NCBI GenBank assembly: GCA_025966445.1
Contig: JAICRP010000004.1
Location: forward strand, 1 to 36,242
DNA: 36,242 bases
Source of the DNA: Nocardioides sp.
GTDB taxonomy: Bacteria > Actinomycetota > Actinomycetes > Propionibacteriales > Nocardioidaceae
Reading direction: 5' to 3'
The translations under genes were made by a program, and so were the position numbers. Position 1 is the stretch's first letter, and each line of letters starts with the position of its first letter. Below are positions 30,140 through 36,242 of this stretch, one piece after another. Below the pieces are notes generated by a model that saw only the letters and a list, made by a program, of their open reading frames with translations, had not been told where the DNA came from and did no database searches.

Positions 30140-32092
30140 CTAGGCGGTCTGCTGGCTGGCCGCGACCAGCACCCCGCCCGCGTCGTAACCCTCCACGCGG
30201 ATGACGGCGCCGTCGGCGGCCGGGACGGTGACCTGGGTGGTGGCCCCGGCGGTGGCCTTCGTCGCGACCGGCCGACCGTTGACCCAGACGTCGATGCTGG
30301 CGACACCTCCGGTCGTGACGGTGAGCTTGCGCTTGCCCGCGCCGGCGGCCGCGGACACGAAGCGCAGCAGCCGCGGCGTCCGAGCGGCGAGCAAGGCGCC
30401 GGCCGCCGCCATCAGGTCGACGTTCTCCTCCAGGAGGTCACGCTTGGTCAGCAGGTGGAGCGAGTCCGGCACCACCCCGAGGTCCTCGACCGGCTGGCCG
30501 GACCGCGTTCCGACGCGCAGGCACCGGCGGAGCGCGACGCGCATCTGCACGCCCTTGGGCAGCTGCTTGAGCGGCCCACCGGTCCACTCGGTGCGCAGGT
30601 CCTCGTGGGTGACGACGTTCGCGCCACCGGCGCCGGTGTTGGCCTCGACCCCGAGCACCGGGCCGATCTCGTGGTCCTGGAAGCCGGCGGCGAAGATGTC
30701 GCAGGCGCTGTAGCACTGGGCGTCGGTCACCAGCACGACCGGACCCTGGTACACCTGGCCGACGCTGTTGACGACGTCGGCGGGGTACAGCGAGAACGCC
30801 GTCGAGTACGCCGAGGCCGTGGTCACCGCCTCCTCGAGCGAGGCCTTCCAGCCTTCGTAGTCGGCGACCGCCCGGGCCAGTCCGGTCGTGCTGGGCGAGC
30901 TCACGAACTGGAACGGCTCCGGCACGACGCGACGCGGGCTGAGGAACTGGAGCAGGAACTCCGCCGCGATGACGTAGCCGCCGCCGTTGCCGCGGACGTC
31001 CAGGACCAGGCCGTCGGGCGGCAGCACGGAGAGCACGCGCGCAACCTCGTTGACGAACCCTTCGATGTCCTGGTCCTGCATGTGGAAGGTGAAGATCCGC
31101 AGGTGCCCGAACGTGCCGCTCGGGGTGTCGACGATCCGCGCCTTGATCTCGTCGGGGCGGTTGGTCGGCACGGGCCCGGCCGCGAGCGGCGCGTCGACGC
31201 CGGCCCTGCGGGCGGCGTCCCGGGCGGCCTTGACCCCCTTGGCGCCCCTGGCGGCCTTCGGTGCCTTCCCCGGCTTCATGGACGCCGGCGCGAACAGCCG
31301 TCGCTTCGCCCGGCGGGTCAGCTCGGTGCGGAGGTCCATGCCGACCAGGTGGTGCGCGGCGGCGCGAACGCCGGACGGCAGCGACGGCAAGGTCCCGGGC
31401 GCGGTCACCTCGGCACCGGACTCGAAGACCCGCCACGGCACCCGGGTCTCGTGGGTCGCGCCGCCGACCTTGTAGGTGATGTCGACCCAGTCCTCGTCCG
31501 GCGGCAGCGACATGTTGATCGCGCGGAGGGTCATGTTCTGCAGGCCCTGCGTGAGCTGGGCCGCCTTGTTGCTGCCGGCCTCCCGCGCCGCGTTGGCCAC
31601 CACGGCGAGATGGATGGGGGTGCCGTTCCAGTGGGTCACCTCGACACCCGCCTTCAGCTGCGGGTCGCCGGTGATGTGGTCGAACGTCTTGGTCACGACG
31701 TACAACGTGCGCCCGTTGTCGACGCAACGCTCGAGGAAGACCCCGAGGAAGGCGAAGCCGGCGAATCGCGACGGCAGGATGTAGTTCGTGTGCAGGTCGT
31801 GCAGGCCGAGGAAGATCCGCTGGAGCTGCACGTGGAACTCCGTCTCGGTGAGCTCGGCCAGCCGGTGGCGCAGGAGGCGGAGTGCCTGCAGCGGGTCGAC
31901 GGCGTGCATGGCGCGCTTGAGTGGCAGGTGGACGTAGATCTCCTCGATCAGGATCTGGGCCTGGTCGAGCACGAGCCGACGCTGGGCGTCGGAGAGTGGG
32001 CCCTGCTCGATGTGGGTGCGGAACTGGGGCATGGTGCGGACGGTGCCCAGGCCGTGGTCGGCGGTCAGGGCGACGGTGTCGGGGTGGGTCAT
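30140..32092 (-). CDS. S41-family (tail-specific protease-like) peptidase without signal peptide
   Basis: 650 residues from ATG 32092, which has GAGGAG at six bases. An N-terminal helical region is followed by QLQRIFLGLHDLHTNYILPS near 90-107 (the S41 helical bundle) and a PDZ-like segment (LKAGVEVTHWNG, about 147-157). A Lys/Ala/Arg-rich basic linker occupies about 264-298. The protease core has GHLRIFTF, DGLVLDVRGNGGG at 361-372, and the likely nucleophile Ser462 in QCYSACDIFAAGF, followed by GVEANTGAGGANVV. The C-terminal 70 residues form a small beta domain. There is no signal peptide or TM, which is unusual because most S41 proteases are exported. The positive linker could bind nucleic acid or be exposed to proteolysis. 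The substrate is unknown. Confidence 0.8.
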   Translation of the reverse strand: MTHPDTVALTADHGLGTVRTMPQFRTHIEQGPLSDAQRRLVLDQAQILIEEIYVHLPLKRAMHAVDPLQALRLLRHRLAELTETEFHVQLQRIFLGLHDLHTNYILPSRFAGFAFLGVFLERCVDNGRTLYVVTKTFDHITGDPQLKAGVEVTHWNGTPIHLAVVANAAREAGSNKAAQLTQGLQNMTLRAINMSLPPDEDWVDITYKVGGATHETRVPWRVFESGAEVTAPGTLPSLPSGVRAAAHHLVGMDLRTELTRRAKRRLFAPASMKPGKAPKAARGAKGVKAARDAARRAGVDAPLAAGPVPTNRPDEIKARIVDTPSGTFGHLRIFTFHMQDQDIEGFVNEVARVLSVLPPDGLVLDVRGNGGGYVIAAEFLLQFLSPRRVVPEPFQFVSSPSTTGLARAVADYEGWKASLEEAVTTASAYSTAFSLYPADVVNSVGQVYQGPVVLVTDAQCYSACDIFAAGFQDHEIGPVLGVEANTGAGGANVVTHEDLRTEWTGGPLKQLPKGVQMRVALRRCLRVGTRSGQPVEDLGVVPDSLHLLTKRDLLEENVDLMAAAGALLAARTPRLLRFVSAAAGAGKRKLTVTTGGVASIDVWVNGRPVATKATAGATTQVTVPAADGAVIRVEGYDAGGVLVAASQQTA

Positions 32093-32161
32093 GTGGACTC
32101 CTCGAGGAAGGTGCTCTTCCCCTAAGAGGACACCCGGGACCGGCGCCACGTACATGGCGGG

Positions 32162-32167
32162 TACGTT
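32162..32167 (+). promoter_or_regulatory. -10 hexamer of a likely leaderless lipoprotein transcript
   Basis: TACGTT, then six bases, then ATG 32174. The 13 bases TACGTTCGCCGC-A nearly repeat those at 5930-5942 before the MFS gene. Confidence 0.45.
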
Positions 32168-32173
32168 CGCCGC

Positions 32174-32593
32174 ATGCGCACCGGCACGGCCAGGATGGTC
32201 ATGGCCGCCGTGGTCCTGCTGGCCCTCCACGGTTGCGGCGCGGAGCAGGAACCCGCGGACGGGCCCAGCGCGACCCCCTCCGCGACGCCGACGTCCATCG
32301 ACATCCTGCGCATCGGTGACGACGGGGCGAGCGTCGTCCTGGAGGTGGGCGGGACGGCGACGGTGTTCCTCCCGAGGACGTACGTCTGGGAGGAGCCGGT
32401 GGTCGACGGGGACGCGGTGACCGTCAGCGCCGACGTGTCGGACGAGGGCGGCGCGAGCCGCTCGTGGACGGTCACCGGCCGTCGGGCCGGGACCGCGACG
32501 CTCACGCTGACGGGGTCTCCGGCCTGTCGGTCGGAGACCCCGTCGTGCGCGACACCGGACGTCGTGTGGTCCGCTCGTCTCACGGTCCGGTGA
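32174..32593 (+). CDS. small lipoprotein, function unknown
   Basis: 139 residues. A signal peptide ends in a lipobox (VLLALHGC), giving lipidated Cys21. A Pro/Thr/Ser linker (EPADGPSATPSATPTS) leads to a beta-rich domain: VVLEVGGTATVFLPRTYVWEEPVVDGDAVTVSA, then SRSWTVTGRRAGTATLTLTG. The pattern suggests an Ig-like or chagasin-like (cysteine-protease-inhibitor I42) sandwich, but the chagasin signature is not clear. Two further cysteines (ACRSETPSCATP) may form a disulfide loop. It is leaderless from ATG 32174, divergent from the S41 protease and convergent with the M36 metalloprotease 24 bp away. Lying between two proteases, an inhibitor or anchoring role is worth considering but unproven. Confidence 0.75.
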   Translation: MRTGTARMVMAAVVLLALHGCGAEQEPADGPSATPSATPTSIDILRIGDDGASVVLEVGGTATVFLPRTYVWEEPVVDGDAVTVSADVSDEGGASRSWTVTGRRAGTATLTLTGSPACRSETPSCATPDVVWSARLTVR

Positions 32594-32617
32594 CGACGGT
32601 TCCTCCTGTGCGTCCCC

Positions 32618-35600
32618 TCACGGAGCGCTCTGCGTCGCGATCCGCTCGACGATGTCCTTCTGCGCTTTGATCTGGGCCTCGGTCGAGGCCGGGTTCATCC
32701 GGATCGTCTCGGCCGCGAACATCACCGCTCCGAAGGTGGTGTCGGGTGCCGGCCCACCGACGGAGTCGACCGGCGTGTCCAGCTCCACCGACCCGTTCGC
32801 GAAGTTCAGCCAGGCGCCGAGCGCGTGCTGGTCGAAGATCACGTCGGCCGGCGACTTCGCCGGGTCCTGGAGCACCAGGGTGGCGTCGGCCCGGGAGTCG
32901 GCGTCCTTGCCCTCGCTGAACACCAGGCTCAGGTAGTTCACGATGTCCAGGTAGCACTGGAGCGTCGCGTCGTCGAACGTCTGGCCCTTGGGGCGGTACT
33001 GGTTGAGCCACCACCCGTGACCCTTGCTCTCCGTGGCGTTGCCGGTGACCAGCACGACGGCGGAGTCCGTGCTCGAACCCAGGTCGTCGTCGGACACCGT
33101 GACGTCCAGGTCGTAGGCGCAGGCGTCGCTGTACGCGTGGGTGGCCTCGAGCGAGACGTTGCGCGGGTGGATGCTCGGGCTGAGCGCCGGGTCGGGATCG
33201 ACGCCGGCGTCGTTGAGCGAGGTCTGCTCGTCCGGCGTCTCACCGGTGAGCGCGCCGTCCCAGTCCCACACGAAGGTCAGGTCGTCCGAGCCCGGGTCCT
33301 CCGAGCTGGCCGGGACGGTCAGATCCTCCCCCGCCTCCAGGATGAACGCCGACACGCCGTCGTAGACCTGCTCGCCCGAGGTGTCGATGACCGAGGTCGG
33401 GTCGACATTGGCGACGGTGGCCTGGGCGTCGTCGCTGCCCGTGCCGCTGTCGTCGTCGGTGACCTCCACGGTGACGGTGTAGGTGCCGTCGTCGCCGTAG
33501 GTGACCTGGGCAGTGGCCGTCCCCTGGTCGGCCGTGGCCCCACCGGTGTCACCCGGGCCCTTGGCGCCCTGCGTGGTGACCGCGACGGCCGGGTCGACGT
33601 CCGGACGGTACGACGTCCCGAGGTCGACGTTGCCCGAGTAGGTGTCCTGCCAGCCCGGGTCGACGAAGCTGGCCGCGACGGTGCGCGTCTCGTTCTCCTC
33701 CATGCCGGCCAGGTCGGCCAGGTCGACCGTCACCGTGGGCACCACGTTGGTCGTGTTGAACGAGACCGAGGTGGTGTCGGAGTACCCCGAGGCGTTGCTC
33801 ACCTGGAGGCCGACCGTGTGAGCGCCGTTGTCGCCGAACGCCCACGTGGGCGTGGCCGACGTCGAGTCGTCGTACGCGCCGTCGTTGTCGAGGTCCCAGG
33901 CGTACGACAGGGCGTCGCCCGCGTCGCCGCCGGCGGTCGAGCCGGTGCCGTCGAAGACGATGTCGCTGCCCTCGGGGCGGTCGCCGACCGGGGCGATCGC
34001 GGCACCCGGGTCGCACTCGTCCGGGGTGTCGGTGCTGACGGTGATGCTGCCCGCGTTGGCGGTGTCCGGGTCGGACGCCGCCGTCACGCCGAGCTCGTTG
34101 TCGGCGAACACGAACCACAGCCGGCACCAGTTCGCCCCGACACCCGCGGTGGCGGTGGGGTTCTGGATCGAGTCGGCAACCAGGTAGCCGGTGCGGGCGT
34201 CGTGGAAGCTGGGCGTGTCGGCCGTGTTCTTGAGGCCGAGCATCATCAGCCGCTCGTGCTTGTCCTTGCCGGTGGCGGCACCGTACTTGGCGATCAGCGC
34301 GGCCCGGACCTCCCACATGTTCATCGCCCAGATCCGGCCGTTGTTGTGCTCGCTGGTGCCGGCGAAGTCGCCGTACTCGAGCGAGTCGTCGTCGTAGGCC
34401 ACCCCGCGGATGCCGTTGGTGTAGTCGCCGTTGTTGTACTCGCCGTACACCGGGTCGTCGTTGATCGACGTCGCGAAGGCGTCGCTCCAGCCCTCCCCCA
34501 GCGAGCTGGACTGGATGCCACCGGCGAGGTTGCCGTCCGAGACGATCCGGCCGCTGATGCCGTGGGTGTACTCGTGGATGATCGTGTCGCGGTTGTTGGC
34601 CCGCTGTGTCCGCCTTGCCATCCCGCCGGGGTTGGTGTCGCCGACGTACATCTGCATCCGCGGCTTGGTCCCGTCGGCGCCGTTGGCGTTGAAGTTGGCG
34701 TTGTTGAGGCACTTGACCGGGTTGCCGCCGGAGTCGCACTGCTGGCCGGTGAAGTTCGCGTCCGACTCGGCCTCCACGGCGTCGCCGCCGGAGCCGCCGA
34801 GGCCGAAGTTGTCGTTCTGGAAGTTGCGGGCGGTCTCGGTGAAGCCCAGGTCGTAGGCGTAGTCGTGGTACCAGTTCGTGTAGTAGAAGAGCTGGGTCAC
34901 GACCGCGTCCCGGTCGGCGCCGGTGAGCGGCAGGTCGGCCTCGGCGCCGGCGACGCTGGCGCCCCACGGGTTGTTCCACGCGTAGTTCCAGTGCCGGTCG
35001 GCGTCGTGCGGCTGGTCGTCGGCCTGGGCGCTGTTGTCGCCCTCGGCGTCCTGGTAGGCGTTCACGTTGTTGCCCGACGTGGTGTCGCCGGCCGTGGCCC
35101 AGCCGGCCGGGAAGGTGATCTGGCTGCGCCCACCGGCCTCGGGGTCCTCGCCCTGGAAGACGGTGCCCTGATTGTCCTCGCTGACCTGGTTCTGCCGCAC
35201 GAGCACCTCACCGGTCACGGCGTCCACGAGCACGACGTACGACGCGTTGGAGGCACGGTCGGCCTGGACCTGCCACGCCGTGCGCGGACCCTCCGCCGTC
35301 CCCACGGTGACCAGCTCGGCCGCCACGGGCGCACCGGCGTAGTCGGGCACCGCCAGCGTGTTCTCGAACGTGACGGTGCCGTCCTGGGCGCCGAGCCGGC
35401 GCGCGCGCTCCGCGTCCTCGTGCGGCGCGACGGCGTCGGCCACCAGCGCGACGGCGTCGCCCGCCGTCAGCCTGGCCACGTCGGCGGCGCCGGCACCGCT
35501 CACGAAGCTGCTGCTCGCCAGCAGCACGCGGCCCCTGCCGTCGACGGTCACCAGCCCGGTGCCGCCGAACACGTCGCGTCCACCGCTGACCTGCTGGTAG

Positions 35601-35986
35601 CGCAGGAAGGTCGCGCCGTCGCTGGCGTCGCTCATCGTCAGGCGCAGCTCGTCGACCTCCTCCGGGGTCAACCCGAACTCGCCCTGGTGAGCCTTGAGGT
35701 AGGCGCGCGCGATCGCGTCCGGTGCGTCGTTGCTGGCCTTGGTCAGGGCGCCGTGTTCGGCGACCTTCAGGACGCTGGGCGCCCCGGCTTTGCCGTAGCG
35801 GCCGTCCTGGTCCGGCAGGCCCGCCTGGCCCGGCTCACTCGTGTCCGGGTCCTGCTGCTGCTTCTGGGCCACGGCCGACGGCGATCCGGACGCCGGCGGG
35901 CCCAACGCCACGATCGGCACGGCAACGCTCAGTGCCACGGTGGCCACCGCGGCCACGGAGAGACGTGTGGACATGATCGAGTTCAT
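32618..35986 (-). CDS. secreted M36 (fungalysin) metalloprotease with PKD-like repeats
   Basis: 1122 residues. A signal peptide (about 1-34, VAAVATVALSVAVPIVALGP) is followed by a propeptide: an FTP-like region at about 85-150 (AYLKAHQGEFGLTPEEVDELRL) and a PepSY-like region at about 170-265 (ASYVVLVDAVTGEVL). The M36 catalytic domain spans about 300-640. The zinc motif HEYTHG is at 471-476 (HExxH), and the third ligand is Glu498 in SLGEGWSDA. At least three PKD-like beta domains (about 660-970) follow, with AYAWDLDND-type and DPGWQDTY segments. A unique C-terminal helical domain (from about 985, GHGWWLNQYRPKGQTF) ends the protein with no cell-wall anchor. It is an extracellular endoprotease, autoprocessed from a zymogen. 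ATG 35974 is an alternative start. A hairpin surrounds the ribosome site. Confidence 0.93.
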   Translation of the reverse strand: MNSIMSTRLSVAAVATVALSVAVPIVALGPPASGSPSAVAQKQQQDPDTSEPGQAGLPDQDGRYGKAGAPSVLKVAEHGALTKASNDAPDAIARAYLKAHQGEFGLTPEEVDELRLTMSDASDGATFLRYQQVSGGRDVFGGTGLVTVDGRGRVLLASSSFVSGAGAADVARLTAGDAVALVADAVAPHEDAERARRLGAQDGTVTFENTLAVPDYAGAPVAAELVTVGTAEGPRTAWQVQADRASNASYVVLVDAVTGEVLVRQNQVSEDNQGTVFQGEDPEAGGRSQITFPAGWATAGDTTSGNNVNAYQDAEGDNSAQADDQPHDADRHWNYAWNNPWGASVAGAEADLPLTGADRDAVVTQLFYYTNWYHDYAYDLGFTETARNFQNDNFGLGGSGGDAVEAESDANFTGQQCDSGGNPVKCLNNANFNANGADGTKPRMQMYVGDTNPGGMARRTQRANNRDTIIHEYTHGISGRIVSDGNLAGGIQSSSLGEGWSDAFATSINDDPVYGEYNNGDYTNGIRGVAYDDDSLEYGDFAGTSEHNNGRIWAMNMWEVRAALIAKYGAATGKDKHERLMMLGLKNTADTPSFHDARTGYLVADSIQNPTATAGVGANWCRLWFVFADNELGVTAASDPDTANAGSITVSTDTPDECDPGAAIAPVGDRPEGSDIVFDGTGSTAGGDAGDALSYAWDLDNDGAYDDSTSATPTWAFGDNGAHTVGLQVSNASGYSDTTSVSFNTTNVVPTVTVDLADLAGMEENETRTVAASFVDPGWQDTYSGNVDLGTSYRPDVDPAVAVTTQGAKGPGDTGGATADQGTATAQVTYGDDGTYTVTVEVTDDDSGTGSDDAQATVANVDPTSVIDTSGEQVYDGVSAFILEAGEDLTVPASSEDPGSDDLTFVWDWDGALTGETPDEQTSLNDAGVDPDPALSPSIHPRNVSLEATHAYSDACAYDLDVTVSDDDLGSSTDSAVVLVTGNATESKGHGWWLNQYRPKGQTFDDATLQCYLDIVNYLSLVFSEGKDADSRADATLVLQDPAKSPADVIFDQHALGAWLNFANGSVELDTPVDSVGGPAPDTTFGAVMFAAETIRMNPASTEAQIKAQKDIVERIATQSAP

Positions 35987-35989
35987 TCG

Positions 35990-36005
35990 AGCAACCCCCG
36001 TTGCT
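35990..36005 (-). promoter_or_regulatory. hairpin enclosing the ribosome-binding site of the M36 gene
   Basis: On the minus strand AGCAAC-GGGG-GTTGCT is a perfect 6-bp stem ending three bases before the ATG. The only Shine-Dalgarno-like sequence (GGGGG) is its loop. Folding could limit or present the ribosome site, a possible translational switch. Confidence 0.35.
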
Positions 36006-36188
36006 GGATCTCGCCCCGGGACCGTCAGCCCCGAGGCCTGTGCCCCGATGGTTCGTCAGCGGCGACCGTCTCTGCCATAGCCCATCTGGACTAGTCGACC
36101 TCGGCCCGGCCGCTGCCACCTCGGAAAAGGGCGTGAGTTTCGCCGCGCTACTGTCCCGGACACCACAGACGTGCTAAGCCCGAGGGTT

Positions 36189-36242
36189 ATGGACACCCCG
36201 ACGCTCCTCAAGGAGCTGGCACCGACCGTCGAGGACAACCTC
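36189..36242 (+). CDS. start of a gene cut by the window edge, possibly an acyl-ACP desaturase
   Basis: ATG 36189 opens 18 codons to the right edge, reading MDTPTLLKELAPTVEDNL. GAGGG lies just upstream, and a TACTGT hexamer (36149-36154) could be the promoter. The pattern L-x-x-L-x-P-x-V-E-x-N-L resembles the N-terminus of actinobacterial acyl-ACP desaturases (ferritin-like, DesA type), in which E-x-N-L-x-R-H-L follows. Too little is visible to be sure. It is divergent from the M36 protease. Confidence 0.4.
   Translation, partial: MDTPTLLKELAPTVEDNL

Noticed and set aside
29966-32125. 719-codon open frame on the plus strand opposite the S41 protein
   Set aside because: Antisense shadow; the composition is Asp/Val/Gly/Arg-rich without hydrophobic core patterns.
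32825-36094. 1089-codon open frame on the plus strand opposite the M36 protease
   Set aside because: It is a Val/Gly/Arg-rich antisense shadow in very GC-rich DNA, with no motifs; the minus strand encodes a clear metalloprotease.
1-36242. tRNA/rRNA genes, CRISPR arrays, transposases, prophage genes
   Set aside because: No recognisable cloverleaf, rRNA, regular repeat-spacer array or transposase/integrase motif was seen on reading either strand.

Overview
The window is very GC-rich, densely packed chromosomal DNA with many GTG starts. IdeR/DtxR-type iron boxes, start codons lying 6-7 nt after a -10 hexamer (leaderless mRNAs), an ECF sigma factor, a SARP and a giant LuxR (LAL) regulator all point to an actinobacterium. 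Nocardioides or a close relative in the Nocardioidaceae is my best guess, by inference only. I saw no rRNA, tRNA, CRISPR array, insertion sequence or phage gene. About 27 protein genes are supported, plus one gene fragment and partial genes at both edges.

1-5.7 kb: a FAD-linked oxidase (cut by the left edge), a 1183-residue SARP-ATPase-LuxR regulator, and a small secreted protein. SARP-type direct repeats (TCAAGTC, spaced 11 or 22 bp) precede the oxidase and the secreted protein, so the three probably form one regulatory unit. 5.9-12 kb: an MFS drug exporter, a lipoprotein alpha/beta hydrolase, an ECF sigma factor coupled to a membrane-anchored (probably anti-sigma) protein, and a polytopic membrane protein. 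12-13.8 kb: Hsp20 with a small downstream gene, a divergent HspR-like MerR regulator, and a CPBP membrane protease.

13.9-20.6 kb: an iron-siderophore uptake island. Two near-consensus IdeR boxes sit in two divergent promoters. One serves a bicovalent-flavin oxidase and the permease-permease-ATPase operon. The other serves the siderophore-binding lipoprotein and a siderophore-interacting reductase. A fragment of a second binding-protein gene survives between them. 20.6-22.9 kb: an EcsC-like protein, a RibD/DHFR-type reductase and a metallo-beta-lactamase-fold hydrolase.

22.9-29.6 kb: the most novel-looking block. Three transcription units carry an almost identical 18-bp element (TGTCGGTCCTGCCCCATG) at a fixed distance from a -10-like hexamer. 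They encode two paralogous small proteins of unknown function, a flavoprotein monooxygenase, a glyoxalase-fold protein, a DODA/YgiD-type extradiol dioxygenase and a SemiSWEET-like membrane protein. A LAL ATPase regulator sits in the middle. I read this as a self-contained, LAL-activated pathway for an aromatic or catecholic compound; the substrate is unknown.

29.6-36.2 kb: a hotdog thioesterase, an unusual S41 protease-like protein without a signal peptide, a small lipoprotein, a secreted M36 fungalysin metalloprotease with PKD-like repeats, and the first 18 codons of what may be an acyl-ACP desaturase.
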